Origin: Candidatus Poribacteria bacterium
Lineage (GTDB): Bacteria; Poribacteria; WGA-4E; PCPOR2b
Length of the DNA: 64,000 nucleotides
Direction of reading: 5' to 3'
Assembly (NCBI GenBank): GCA_003635265.1
Contig: PYIZ01000044.1
Span: forward strand, 62,001-126,000
How positions within the stretch are numbered: position 1 is the first letter of the stretch; each line of letters starts with the position of its first letter. Below, piece after piece: positions 24,696 to 33,534 of this stretch. Both the position numbers and the translations under genes were made by a program. The notes under the pieces were generated by a model. That model did no database searches, had not been told where the DNA came from, and saw only the letters and a program-made list of their open reading frames with translations.

Positions 24696-25991
24696 ATGAC
24701 CGCCAATGAACTCGCTGAGTGGGTTACTGACGCCCGTCAGCGCACCTTTGACATTGTTGCAGATCTCACCGATGAACAGATAATGAGTCCATATCTCTCA
24801 ATCGTCAATCCACTGTTGTGGGAAATTGGTCATGTGGCATGGTTTCAAGAGAAGTGGGTGCTGCGAGACACGTGCAAAGCGAAACCGATTCGTGATGATG
24901 CCGATGCGCTTTGGGATTCGATTGCGATTCCCCATGAAACACGGTGGGATTTGCCGTTGCCCTCCCGCGAAGGAACGTTGGCGTATATGCGAGAAGTGCG
25001 GGACCAGATTCTGGACAGGCTTCAGCGCGGGGAACCGAGCGAAGAACTAGCCTATTTTGTGCGCTATACCACCTACCATGAAGACATGCACAATGAGGCG
25101 TTCACGTATACACGCCAGACCTTAGAATACCCTCCGCCGCGCTTTTCCGCCCTCCCCGAAGGTCATCCCGATATTGGAGGCGGTCCATTGCCCGGTGATA
25201 CCCAAATCCCCGGCGGTACGTTGATGTTGGGCGCTACACCTGACGAACCCTTCGTGTTTGACAACGAGAAGTGGGCACACCCGGTCGAAATAGAGCCGTT
25301 CGCTATTGCGCGTGCCACAGTGACTCAATCCGAGTTTGCAGCGTTTACCGAGGATAACGGTTATCTTCGCAAGGAGTTGTGGAGTGCAGAGGGCTGGGAG
25401 TGGCGGGAGTCTGTAAACGCAACGGAGCCCGTCTACTGGAAAAGTGCAGATAGCGGTTGGCTGCGTCGGCATTTCGATAAATGGGCCCCACTTGAGCCAC
25501 ATCTTCCAATCATTCATATCAATTATTATGAGGCCGAAGCCTACTGCCGTTGGGCGGATCGCAGGCTTCCAACGGAAGCGGAATGGGAGACAGCAGCTGC
25601 TGCCGAACCAAACCTAGCAGGAGACGGATTATCTTCACAGAAGCGTCGCTTCCCTTGGGGGGATGAACCCCCAACACCAGAATATGCCAACCTTGACTGG
25701 GGTGCGATGGGTTGCGTTGATGTGGGAGCGTGCCCAAAAAGCGATAGCGCTTTCGGTTGTCGGCAGATGATTGGTAACGTTTGGGAGTGGACCAGCACCC
25801 CCTTCCGACCCTATCCGGGCTTTGAAATTGACCCATACAAGGAATATTCGGAACCGTGGTTTGAAACCCGTAAAGTATTGCGCGGTGGCTGCTGGACGAC
25901 CCGTTCACGTCTCCTCCGAAATACATGGCGGAACTTCTATACACCAGATCGGCGGGACGTGTTGGCGGGGTTTAGAACCTGTGCAATTTGA
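24696..25991 (+). CDS. egtB: EgtB-like sulfoxide synthase (ergothioneine biosynthesis)
   Basis: EgtB is a non-heme iron enzyme joining trimethylhistidine (hercynine) to a thiol compound with O2. The 431 residues have an N-terminal DinB-like helical bundle and a C-terminal formylglycine-generating-enzyme-like domain. The iron triad fits: H46 in GHVAWF, H128 and H132 in YHEDMHNE. The C-terminal half carries GGTLMLGATPDEPFVFDNE, LPTEAEWE, GNVWEWT and the closing RRDVLAGFRTC. It is followed 86 bases later by EgtD, and then by an ABC importer. The related selenoneine synthase SenA has the same architecture and cannot be excluded by eye, but no SenB/SenC-like gene is present. Confidence 0.88.
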   Translation: MTANELAEWVTDARQRTFDIVADLTDEQIMSPYLSIVNPLLWEIGHVAWFQEKWVLRDTCKAKPIRDDADALWDSIAIPHETRWDLPLPSREGTLAYMREVRDQILDRLQRGEPSEELAYFVRYTTYHEDMHNEAFTYTRQTLEYPPPRFSALPEGHPDIGGGPLPGDTQIPGGTLMLGATPDEPFVFDNEKWAHPVEIEPFAIARATVTQSEFAAFTEDNGYLRKELWSAEGWEWRESVNATEPVYWKSADSGWLRRHFDKWAPLEPHLPIIHINYYEAEAYCRWADRRLPTEAEWETAAAAEPNLAGDGLSSQKRRFPWGDEPPTPEYANLDWGAMGCVDVGACPKSDSAFGCRQMIGNVWEWTSTPFRPYPGFEIDPYKEYSEPWFETRKVLRGGCWTTRSRLLRNTWRNFYTPDRRDVLAGFRTCAI

Positions 25992-26077
25992 ACTAACGAT
26001 CAGATTTAGTGTGTGCTGAGAAAAACCTGCAATGCACGTGAAGCTCAGTACCCGTTAACTCACCCTATAGCGAACTG

Positions 26078-27082
26078 ATGACAAAACAAGGGCTACCAGA
26101 CGGTGTTAACCTAATTAAGGCACCCAAGCACAATTCACAGCAATCGCTAAAAGATGCGATTGCAGATGGATTTCAAAAAGATCCCAAAAGTATTCCCGCT
26201 CTCTTCTTTTACGATACCCCCGGTTCTCAGCTTTTTGAGCAAATCTGCAAACTCCCCGAATACTATCCAACGCGAACCGAGCACAAAATCTTGACGGACA
26301 ACGCGCGGGACATCATCGAAACGGTCACCGGCGAAGTGGAGCTTGTGGAGCTAGGCAGTGGTAGTTCTGCCAAAACACGGGTTCTTATTAACGCAATCCT
26401 TGCGGATCAGTCCCACCTCCACTACATACCCACCGACATTTCCACCGACTTTCTGCTTGAATCGTCAATTGCTCTCAAAAACGAGTACGAGTTGTTATCA
26501 ATTACAGCGATTGCTGCCGAACACAGCGACGCGCTCCGGTTATTACCCGAAGATGACAGTCAAGCCCGTCTTTTTCTGTTCCTCGGTAGTAACATTGGAA
26601 ACTTTGAGCCGGAGGCAGCGATTGATTTCATCGGACGGATTCGATGTCAAATGCGCGAAGATGACCACCTGTTGATAGGCTTTGATTTGATGAAAGATCA
26701 TCAGGTGCTTTTCGACGCTTACAACGACAAGGCAGGGGTAACAGCGGAGTTCAACAAGAACCTACTGGTGCGGATTAACCGCGAATTGGGCGGAAATTTT
26801 GATCCCGATCTGTTCGACCATTATGCACCGTTTGTCGAAGAGCATTCTCGCATCGAAATGCGCCTGATAAGTCGGTGTGATCAGAGGGCTTACCTAGAGC
26901 GTATTGGACAAGGGTTCGATTTCGAGCAAGGCGAATACATCCATACAGAAAACAGCTACAAGTACACGCTTGAGGGTTTTAGTTCTTTATGTGAAGCGGC
27001 GGGGCTGAAGATGCAGATACACTATCTTGATGAGCGTGGGTGGTTTGCAGTAGGATTACTTCGCAAAGCTGGGGGAGGATAG
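26078..27082 (+). CDS. egtD: EgtD-like histidine N-alpha-trimethyltransferase
   Basis: EgtD methylates histidine three times to hercynine, the substrate of EgtB. The 334-residue SAM enzyme shows the DUF2260/EgtD pattern FFYDTPGSQLFEQICKLPEYY near 43-63, TRTEHKIL, the SAM motif ELGSGSSAKTRVLI, and DISTDFL. The C-terminal part has the family's YTLEGFSSLCEAAGLK-type segment and aromatic residues for substrate binding. ATG at 26078 lacks a strong ribosome site. It ends 4 bases before the ABC ATPase gene, a spacing that suggests translational coupling of biosynthesis and transport. Confidence 0.9.
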   Translation: MTKQGLPDGVNLIKAPKHNSQQSLKDAIADGFQKDPKSIPALFFYDTPGSQLFEQICKLPEYYPTRTEHKILTDNARDIIETVTGEVELVELGSGSSAKTRVLINAILADQSHLHYIPTDISTDFLLESSIALKNEYELLSITAIAAEHSDALRLLPEDDSQARLFLFLGSNIGNFEPEAAIDFIGRIRCQMREDDHLLIGFDLMKDHQVLFDAYNDKAGVTAEFNKNLLVRINRELGGNFDPDLFDHYAPFVEEHSRIEMRLISRCDQRAYLERIGQGFDFEQGEYIHTENSYKYTLEGFSSLCEAAGLKMQIHYLDERGWFAVGLLRKAGGG

Positions 27083-27086
27083 GTGT

Positions 27087-27839
27087 ATGAACGAAAGTAA
27101 AATCGTACTGAGAGATGTCGAGATGCGCTTTGGAGCTGTTGTCGCGCTCCATTCGACCAACTTGCAGGTTGAGGCGGGACAAACGACGGTACTAATCGGG
27201 CCGAGCGGTTGTGGCAAATCCACAATTCTGCGGTTAATCATTGGGTTGCTAACTCCAACGTCAGGGGCAGTTGAATTTGAGGGGGCGCCGGTTTCACAGA
27301 ACAATATCCTCGCGCTACGGCGTCGGATGGGTTATGTGATTCAGGAGGGTGGCCTGTTTCCGCATTTGACTGCCGCCCAAAATGTGACCCTCATGGCGCG
27401 GCATCTCCAACCCGCCCTTCCAGAGGATGAACTTCAGACAAAATTAGACGAACTGTGTGAATTGACGCGTTTCCCAAAGGAAGGTCTCGCCCGCTATACT
27501 GTCGAACTTTCCGGCGGACAGCGTCAGCGGGTCAGTCTGATGCGTGCGCTTGCTTTAAATCCCGATGTTCTACTCCTTGACGAGCCGCTTGGGGCGTTGG
27601 ATCCGATGGTTCGTGCCTCCCTACAAACAGAGTTGAAAGATATTTTCAATCGCCTTGGTAAAACCGTTATTCTTGTCACCCACGACATGGCAGAGGCAGG
27701 TTATATCGGGGACAGTATTGTTCTCATGCGAGAGGGTCGGATTGTTCAACAGGGAACGCTTGATGACCTCCGAGAGCGACCAGCTGACGATTTTGTCTCG
27801 GAGTTCATCACCGCGCAACGAAGCTTAGTCCAGTTGTGA
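27087..27839 (+). CDS. ABC transporter ATPase, OpuCA/EgtV-like
   Basis: ATP-hydrolysing subunit of an osmoprotectant-type importer. The 250 residues show Walker A GPSGCGKST near 38-46, the Q-loop VIQEGGLFPHLT, signature LSGGQRQR, Walker B VLLLDEPLGALD and the switch histidine in ILVTHD. No regulatory CBS domains are present, which distinguishes it from OpuCA/OpuAA proteins. It sits immediately after egtD and overlaps or touches the fused permease gene, so all three are probably one unit. In family terms the closest functional precedent is the ergothioneine uptake system EgtUV; quaternary amine uptake (choline, betaine) is the alternative. Confidence 0.92.
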   Translation: MNESKIVLRDVEMRFGAVVALHSTNLQVEAGQTTVLIGPSGCGKSTILRLIIGLLTPTSGAVEFEGAPVSQNNILALRRRMGYVIQEGGLFPHLTAAQNVTLMARHLQPALPEDELQTKLDELCELTRFPKEGLARYTVELSGGQRQRVSLMRALALNPDVLLLDEPLGALDPMVRASLQTELKDIFNRLGKTVILVTHDMAEAGYIGDSIVLMREGRIVQQGTLDDLRERPADDFVSEFITAQRSLVQL

Positions 27840-27856
27840 GATGGGGTGTAAAAGAG

Positions 27857-29428
27857 ATGAAAAAACAACAAAAAACAAACGACAAACGAAAAGATAGCTC
27901 GCGTTTTACGCATCACGTTTCACGCATCACGTTTCACACCTTATCTATCCTGCTGATCATCTGCGTCCTGCCCTCCGTGAATGCCCAAGAAATCAGCGTT
28001 GGATCCAAACGATTCACAGAGTCCTATGTCCTAGGCGAGATAGCGAAAAAAGTGCTAGAAGATGCGGGATACCATGTAGAGTTCAAACAGGGGATGGGGG
28101 GCACCATTATCGTGTGGGAGGCACTTAGGAGTGGTAACATCGCCATGTATCCCGACTACACTGGCACCATTCAAGAGACGATTCTGAAATCGGCAACTCC
28201 AATGACATCCGGGCAGATGCGGAGTGCACTCGCTGAACATGGCATCGGTATGACAGATGAGTTAGGCTTCAACAACACCTACGCGTTTGCCATGCGCCGA
28301 GCACACAGCGATTCCCTGAACATACGCAAAATTTCAGACCTACAGGACCACCCAAATCTCAAGGTGGGATTTACGCATGAGTTTCTGGAACGCGCCGACG
28401 GTTGGACGCCATTGAGCCAGCGTTATGGATTGCAGCTTAGACCTCACGGGATGGAACATGCCCTAGCATACGTCGCGCTGAATAGCGGCGAAATTGACCT
28501 GATGGACGCCTACTCCACCGATGCGAAACTTGTTGAATACGATCTCGCCGTGTTGGAAGACGATCTGCATTTTTTTCCGAAGTACAACGCCGTATTCCTG
28601 TACCGGTTGGACACCGACCCGGCAGCTATTGACGCGATTCATAAATTGGGAGACACCATTAATGAAGGACTGATGACGCGATTGAACGCCGAAGCCGAAC
28701 ATACCAAAGATTTTGCAGCTGCCGCATCACTCTACTTCAGCGAAGTAGAACACAGGACAGTAGAGGTTGAATCCGAGTCCTTTGTGTCTAAACTGCTACG
28801 ATGGACAGGGCGACATCTGATGCTTGTAGGCATTTCGATGGTGATTGCAATTTTGGTCAGTATACCGCTCGGCATACGCGCCAGCCGTCCCGGCGTACTC
28901 AGCCAAATCATTATTGGGGTGCCGGGGATCATGCAAACCGTGCCATCGCTGGCACTGCTCGCGATACTTGTGCCGGTGCCAATGCTCGGAACAAGTCCGA
29001 CGACGGCGATTGTCGCGCTTTTTCTTTACAGTCTTTTGCCGATTGTTCGAAACACCGCCACCGGGCTTCAGAACATCCCCACGCCATTGAGGGAATCTGC
29101 AGCTGCGCTGGGTCTTGAACCGACTGCCCAACTGACGAAGGTGTACTTACCGATGGCATCGCGGACGATTCTTGCGGGTATCAAGACCAGTGCCATCATC
29201 AACGTCGGAACCGCTACCCTTGCTGCACTCATCGGAGCAGGGGGACTCGGCGAACCTATCATCAGCGGACTGGCTCTCAACGATGCCGAGGTTATTCTGC
29301 AAGGTGCTATCCCGGCGGCATTGTTGGCGATTTTGGTTCAGGTATGTTTTGACGGCTTGGATCGCCTGATTATTCCCAAAGGACTACGTCTAGAAGAGGT
29401 GTCCCAACAAGCTGCGGTGGGAGAGTGA
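27857..29428 (+). CDS. Fused substrate-binding protein and permease of an OpuC/EgtU-type importer
   Basis: One polypeptide (523 residues from ATG 27857) joins a type II binding domain and a permease. A basic start and hydrophobic stretch ending VNAQE act as signal or first membrane segment. Residues about 25-290 form the OpuAC/OpuC-type binding domain, with GGTIIVWEALRSG and MYPDYTGT. From about 310 to 505 there are five or six membrane helices with the permease loop EAA-like segment SAAALGLEPTAQL. Canonical EgtU has the permease first and the binding domain last; here the order is reversed. Placement behind egtB and egtD suggests that the cargo is ergothioneine or hercynine; a betaine-type cargo is the alternative. 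The open frame also offers GTG at 27836. Confidence 0.88.
   Translation: MKKQQKTNDKRKDSSRFTHHVSRITFHTLSILLIICVLPSVNAQEISVGSKRFTESYVLGEIAKKVLEDAGYHVEFKQGMGGTIIVWEALRSGNIAMYPDYTGTIQETILKSATPMTSGQMRSALAEHGIGMTDELGFNNTYAFAMRRAHSDSLNIRKISDLQDHPNLKVGFTHEFLERADGWTPLSQRYGLQLRPHGMEHALAYVALNSGEIDLMDAYSTDAKLVEYDLAVLEDDLHFFPKYNAVFLYRLDTDPAAIDAIHKLGDTINEGLMTRLNAEAEHTKDFAAAASLYFSEVEHRTVEVESESFVSKLLRWTGRHLMLVGISMVIAILVSIPLGIRASRPGVLSQIIIGVPGIMQTVPSLALLAILVPVPMLGTSPTTAIVALFLYSLLPIVRNTATGLQNIPTPLRESAAALGLEPTAQLTKVYLPMASRTILAGIKTSAIINVGTATLAALIGAGGLGEPIISGLALNDAEVILQGAIPAALLAILVQVCFDGLDRLIIPKGLRLEEVSQQAAVGE
27908..27935. repeat. Two perfect tandem copies of a 14-mer within the signal region
   Basis: ACGCATCACGTTTC occurs twice in direct succession, at 27908-27921 and 27922-27935, with a further partial copy before and after. 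It encodes an atypical stretch in the N-terminal tail of the fused permease, before the hydrophobic segment. It looks like a small intergenic repeat that has entered the reading frame. Confidence 0.7.
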
Positions 29429-29467
29429 GTTGATTTTTATTCTTTTATAGATAGATTGGAGGAGAAA

Positions 29468-29986
29468 ATGGACTGGGAAATCAAGAAGAGAGGACGTGTA
29501 ACCTATTACCGCAAGAAAACAAACGAGGTTTTTTCGGACCTAGTTGTCGAAACACTCGACAACGGCGACCTCAAAATCCGCTTCGTCGGTATGACTGGTG
29601 CCTTGGCGGCAACCAATGAATTAGGATTAGACGGGGTGGCGTGCATGGATCCAGAAAAGGAAATCCCGCGTATTTTTGACACGTGGGAGATGTACGTGCG
29701 CGAGGCGGGGATTTGTGATTCTCTAGCGGAACTGGATTTCTTGGAGGTTCATTCCTTTGGCGCAGCACCCAAAGAACCACACCCATTGGTCGAGCCGGAG
29801 GGTTACGCGGCAGAGAAGGAACGTATCCGCCAAGCGTATGCGCAGGCTTATGCCTCTTACTGGAAGGAGAAGATGCCGGAAAACGGGCTGCCTGTGCGGT
29901 TCACGGTCTATCTAGAGGAGCTACCGGATACAGCCGCCAGCTACGAATTCGGAGCAGTGGCACTTTATCAAAAATCAACGAAGTGA
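29468..29986 (+). CDS. Hypothetical protein, 172 aa
   Basis: Not recognised. ATG at 29468 directly follows GGAGGAGAAA, which makes it better than the TTG at 29456. The protein is soluble, acidic, begins MDWEIKKRGRVTYYRKKTN, and is rich in aromatic and charged residues with no signal peptide, no cysteine clusters and no obvious repeats. It has a helical stretch from about 115 to 145 (EKERIRQAYAQAYASYWKEK). It follows the ergothioneine-type importer by 39 bases and may be read from the same transcript, but the content gives no functional hint. Confidence 0.7.
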   Translation: MDWEIKKRGRVTYYRKKTNEVFSDLVVETLDNGDLKIRFVGMTGALAATNELGLDGVACMDPEKEIPRIFDTWEMYVREAGICDSLAELDFLEVHSFGAAPKEPHPLVEPEGYAAEKERIRQAYAQAYASYWKEKMPENGLPVRFTVYLEELPDTAASYEFGAVALYQKSTK

Positions 29987-30032
29987 GTTGTACTGACCTA
30001 TTCTCCTGAAGTAACGTCTAGGAAAATATATT

Positions 30033-30887
30033 TTAAAACCGTTTTTGTAATACCAACTGACCCTGAATGTTCTGGGGGGAAAAGCTCGTTTGCAGATCTA
30101 ACACCAACGATCTGTGTTTTTTATTGTAGCTTTTCGCAGCAATCCGAGCATCGACTGCACTAACAACGTGATTCAGAATCGCGATTCCCAAAAAAGTCTT
30201 TGCCAATTGGAATTTGTCATTAGCATCCATCCGCGTCTCAAAGGCTTCCAGACGTGCTTCGGAGGCAGGCACCTCATCTGCAGGACGGTCTTTGAACGCA
30301 TCTCCATCCCGTTTCCAATACCACTTTCCTGTGCGCGCCCGTGTAGGTTCTGAATCATACCTATGATTCCAATTTTCATATTGCGTCGCGTGCTCAAAGT
30401 CTTCGATAGGATCCCAGTCTTGAATCTTTGTGGGTCCTTCAAAAACAATGTTGTCTCTCACCTGTTCACGGTACTCCTCTCGGAGATTCTGCGCGCTGCT
30501 GCGTGTGATAAAATAAGCAACAACCAACCCTACCTCGGCTGCAATCTGGAGATAACCACGCTTTGCTCCGATATAGAGTTGACCTGAGCCCGGAACCAGT
30601 GCCGAGTACAGAAATGCTTTTGTTGGCGATTTTATCGGCTCCAGATTGAGCGGTCCCTGATGTTTCTCAATAGCTGAAAGTTCGCTTTGGTCGGCCACCT
30701 GTATCTGCGTGCCCACCGCAGAGGATAGTCGAAAAGATGTGCGCTGAAAAGTTTCAGGTGGTTTTTCCAAGAGCGGTAAAACTGGGGAGGACTGTTTGGC
30801 GATAGGTTCCTTTGACGCCAAGCCCATCCGCACACAAATCCCAATGCCGAAAAGCGTCACGAACAAGATCCAGCATATATGCTTCAT
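30033..30887 (-). CDS. DUF5683-like membrane-associated protein
   Basis: A 284-residue envelope protein of unknown function. The start begins with a short hydrophobic segment (MKHICWILFVTLFGIGICV). A second hydrophobic region with the DUF5683-style pattern FLYSALVPGSGQLYIGAKRGYLQ precedes a membrane helix near 115-130. The middle is polar and rich in D, E, W and Y, and there is a third hydrophobic helix before a basic C-terminus ending in QLVLQKRF. The open frame reaches 30983, overlapping the neighbouring gene; ATG at 30887 with GAAGGA upstream is preferred. It follows the PorV-like gene and is probably co-transcribed with it, as expected for a surface-assembly pair. Confidence 0.72.
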   Translation of the reverse strand: MKHICWILFVTLFGIGICVRMGLASKEPIAKQSSPVLPLLEKPPETFQRTSFRLSSAVGTQIQVADQSELSAIEKHQGPLNLEPIKSPTKAFLYSALVPGSGQLYIGAKRGYLQIAAEVGLVVAYFITRSSAQNLREEYREQVRDNIVFEGPTKIQDWDPIEDFEHATQYENWNHRYDSEPTRARTGKWYWKRDGDAFKDRPADEVPASEARLEAFETRMDANDKFQLAKTFLGIAILNHVVSAVDARIAAKSYNKKHRSLVLDLQTSFSPQNIQGQLVLQKRF

Positions 30888-30954
30888 TCTTTTTCCTTCG
30901 TCGTTGGTTGTAGGTTGTATCAAAACCGATCTGAAGGGACAATTTCGTAAATGC

Positions 30955-32091
30955 TTAGAACTGCAGGATGAGAGCGAAGACATTTAGACGCTTCTGCTCT
31001 GGACCGCCGCCGGGAAGTTGTGCGAAATCAAGCTGGTAGTTGAGCAACTTAACCCCTAAACCGTAGGTCAAATGATCACTGAAGTTAAGGAGATTGATAC
31101 CGGGCTCTTCCTTGTAGCCAACACGGAGTGCCAAGAAATTTCCCAACCAGTATTCGAGTCCAATGCTCTTCTGCATGTGTCTCCATTCAAGAGCGTGTAC
31201 ACCGATCCCCCGTTCCGAACGCGCATCTGCAAGTTGTTCAGATGTGAATTCGGTTTCCTGTTCCTGATCGTCCATCGGTCCCAGTTCATTACTTAGTTGC
31301 GCGGACAACTCCAGCCTTAATTCGTCCTCGTCCTTCCTCAGTTGATCGATAGATGCGGTCAGATCGCCAATCAGCCTTATCTGATTATTTCCTTGATTAA
31401 AGAGTATTATCGCTGTTCCAAACCTAAACAAACGAGGAAGTGGGTCGCTCTGGTTTTCATCTATGAAATGTATCCGTGTTCCCCAGTTCTGGACAGCCGC
31501 ACCGACCCGAATAGGAACCAGTATTGAGGGTAAGTCGTATTGTAAACCAAAATCTATGGCGTATGCTCGTGCGCTTGCCTCTCCCAATTTCAGGGAGATC
31601 ACTTTGCCGCTGACTCCTCCTAACAGTCCCTTTGCCAATTTATCCGCATAAGAAACCGTCCACACCCAGTTTGTTCCTAGATTCTCTGTCCGTATCGGTT
31701 CCGGGGAAGTGGTTGTCACATCAATTTCGCCTTGTCCTTCGAGTTGAAGCATAGTGCCGAGGGTTCCCACATCGCCGAATGGTAAAGCACCGGCGAAGAA
31801 AGCATAGTACAAACCCTCGCCAGCCTCACCGAAAAGTTGAGCGCGGTCCACATACGAAAGCGCGACTTGTCTCCTATCCATAATCCCCAGTCCACTCGGA
31901 TTCCATAGAGCAGCTGTAACATCGTTATTAATCGCTGAGAACGCATCACCCAGTGCGGCAGCGCGCGTGCCACCGCCAAGATTAAGGATTGGAGCAGCCG
32001 TTGTTCCCTGTCCTGCTGATTCAAGAGGGACAATAGAAATTGCTATGAGTAGTAGAACAATTGTAAATAAAATATCTACCTGTTTCATCAA
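30955..32091 (-). CDS. PorV/PorQ-like outer-membrane beta-barrel protein
   Basis: A 378-residue protein with an N-terminal signal peptide (about 1-27) and then the family opening LGGGTRAAALGDAFSAINNDVTA (given here in part: GGGTRAAALGDAF, about 39-51) and NPSGLG. A series of amphipathic beta-strands follows and the protein ends in an aromatic residue, FALILQF, as outer-membrane barrels do. PorV proteins shuttle cargo with a C-terminal sorting domain out through the type 9 secretion system; PorV-like copies here fit the FlgD-type sorted proteins in the window. A second copy is at 57620-58579. The DUF5683-like gene follows downstream. Confidence 0.78.
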   Translation of the reverse strand: MMKQVDILFTIVLLLIAISIVPLESAGQGTTAAPILNLGGGTRAAALGDAFSAINNDVTAALWNPSGLGIMDRRQVALSYVDRAQLFGEAGEGLYYAFFAGALPFGDVGTLGTMLQLEGQGEIDVTTTSPEPIRTENLGTNWVWTVSYADKLAKGLLGGVSGKVISLKLGEASARAYAIDFGLQYDLPSILVPIRVGAAVQNWGTRIHFIDENQSDPLPRLFRFGTAIILFNQGNNQIRLIGDLTASIDQLRKDEDELRLELSAQLSNELGPMDDQEQETEFTSEQLADARSERGIGVHALEWRHMQKSIGLEYWLGNFLALRVGYKEEPGINLLNFSDHLTYGLGVKLLNYQLDFAQLPGGGPEQKRLNVFALILQF

Positions 32092-32103
32092 AAATCTTCG
32101 CAG

Positions 32104-32510
32104 TGGAGACCCCGTTCTTTAGGACGGGGAGGAAACTGCGCCTCCTTTTTTAACTTTTTTTGTAATCTAGCTTACACTTTTTGTGTAGATATATGATAGA
32201 ATATAGCCCGTAACTCGATGACTTAGGAGAAACGCTCGTTTTTCGCTGCCCTGTCGCTTCGATGCGGAAGGTAAAATTGCTAGCGTGTTAAAGCGGTAAA
32301 GCTAAACATCACATAGCAAGCAGTTTGTCTGAGGTTTCACCCGGAGAGTGAAGTCGTGATAGCACCGCTACACGGTGAATCTCTCTAAACGGTTGCTGCG
32401 ACCGTGCGGTGGCGGGTGTGTAAAGTTACGAGCCGAGACCGCAGATCCCAATAAGTCCCAAGTGACGGACGCTTCAAACAAGCCCCGTCCCTTTAGGGCG
32501 GGGTAGCTGA
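32104..32510 (+). mobile_element. IS200/IS605-like non-autonomous remnant without tnpB
   Basis: This fills most of a 578-base stretch without a gene (32092-32669). The left end has hairpin CCCCGTTCTTTAGGACGGGG (32110-32129) and then GGAGG...CCTCC with a T-run. The right end has CCCCGTCCC, TTTA, GGGCGGGG (32483-32503) followed by TAGCTGAC, the typical form of TnpB-element right ends. The left end matches the left end of the TnpB element at 62712-62760, and the segment CTGTCGCTTCGATGCGGAA resembles CTGTCCCGCTTTGCGGAA just before that tnpB start. So this is an internal-deletion derivative that lost its coding part but kept both ends. Confidence 0.65.
32270..32510 (+). ncRNA. Possible omega-RNA-like (TnpB guide) core
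   Basis: The segment before the right-end hairpin is free of a convincing gene and rich in complementary stretches. In TnpB systems the guide RNA scaffold is read from this very place and ends at the element boundary, with the guide taken from the flank. The flank here would be TTAAATTCTCC after 32513. The call rests on position and end type only; no TnpB is encoded within this copy, so it would need one in trans, for example from the element at 62712. A weak -10-like TAGAAT is at 32197-32202. Confidence 0.35.
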
Positions 32511-32669
32511 CTCTTAAATTCTCCTTACGTCGTTTCTTAGAAGAGTGATAAAATCTTAACATTTACAACTGATCCAAACGGAAAACGACTTGCCTAAGTT
32601 TACAAAAAAGTCTGGGATGCGCAGACGGGAGAGCAAAAAGGCTTCTCTTCTCCAAGTTTACCTATTCTC

Positions 32670-33074
32670 CTATTTCTCCTCATTTTCAACAAAGTTGAGC
32701 GCGGCTGAATTCATGCAGTAACGAAGCCCTGTAGGCGGGGGACCATCGTTGAAAATATGACCAAGATGGGCATCACATCTATCACACATAGCCTCTGTCC
32801 TGATCATGCCATAACTGGTATCGGTCTCCGTTTCAATGCTTCCTTCGGAAATCGGAGCCCAAAAACTGGGCCAGCCTGTACCAGAATCAAACTTGGTGTC
32901 TGAGCTGAACAGATCAGCGCCACAACAGACACATCGGTATATCCCTTTTCCTTTAGCGTTGTTATATTTGCCGGTGAAGGCGCGTTCCGTGCCTTTTTGT
33001 CGAGTCACGTAATACTGCTCTGGGGTCAGCTGCTGCTGCCATTCCGCGTCTGTTTTTCTAATTTTCTCGGACAT
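32670..33074 (-). CDS. msrB: Peptide methionine-R-sulfoxide reductase MsrB
   Basis: Reduces the R-form of methionine sulfoxide in proteins with thioredoxin as donor. The 134-residue protein carries the structural zinc set C48/C51 (CVCC region) and C97/C100 (CDRC), GTGWPSF, and the catalytic cysteine C120 in RYCMNSAAL with [10 protein letters not shown] before it. No signal peptide, so cytosolic. A thioredoxin gene is in the window at 53770. Between this gene and the next (Rieske) there are 56 bases; ATG at 33074 has GGAAT-type weak ribosome bases. Confidence 0.94.
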   Translation of the reverse strand: MSEKIRKTDAEWQQQLTPEQYYVTRQKGTERAFTGKYNNAKGKGIYRCVCCGADLFSSDTKFDSGTGWPSFWAPISEGSIETETDTSYGMIRTEAMCDRCDAHLGHIFNDGPPPTGLRYCMNSAALNFVENEEK

Positions 33075-33130
33075 ATCTATTCCTTTCTATTGTGCTCACT
33101 TTGGTCGGAGTGAATGGTGTCCCTACAGGT

Positions 33131-33487
33131 CTAATCCAGATGTAAGATAATCTTATCTCCGTCCACCGTGACAGGGTAGGTCTTGACGCGCATACGCGAG
33201 TCATATAGTGCGGTTCCGGTTTTGATGTCAAATTCCCATTGGTGCCAAGAACACTTGATTATCTCGCCTTCACGTTCAAAATCGGTGTGATAGGTTCCGT
33301 CGGAAATTACGTGTGGTCGAAGTCGCCCTTGGCAGAGGGGGCCACCTTTGTGCGGACACATGTTTCTTAGTGCGTAAAACGTCCCATCAACATTAAACAC
33401 ACCGATGCCTCCCTTGCCTCCTACTAGTACGATTTTCCTTTCGCCGGGTGGCAACTCGTCAACTTTTCCAACTACATGGCGTTGCAT
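33131..33487 (-). CDS. Rieske [2Fe-2S] ferredoxin-like protein
   Basis: Small electron carrier of 118 residues made of a single Rieske domain. Cluster ligands are C44 and H46 in CPHKGGPL and C79 and H82 in CSWHQWEF. Such proteins deliver electrons to oxygenases or act alone as redox carriers. No oxygenase large subunit is next to it, but an amidohydrolase follows upstream in the same direction, 47 bases apart, and the pair is commonly kept together in environmental genomes. The family is confident; the partner is not known. Confidence 0.9.
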   Translation of the reverse strand: MQRHVVGKVDELPPGERKIVLVGGKGGIGVFNVDGTFYALRNMCPHKGGPLCQGRLRPHVISDGTYHTDFEREGEIIKCSWHQWEFDIKTGTALYDSRMRVKTYPVTVDGDKIILHLD

Positions 33488-33534
33488 TGTAAATCTGTCC
33501 CTTCATTATATCACATCAGAAAATTGATTACATA

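Noticed and set aside
24696..27082. Selenoneine pathway (SenA) instead of ergothioneine
   Set aside because: No SenB or SenC-like gene is beside it, while EgtD is; kept only as an alternative.
32368..32562. 64-residue open frame on minus
   Set aside because: It lies across the structured core and right-end hairpin of the IS-like remnant; such frames are common artefacts of these ends.
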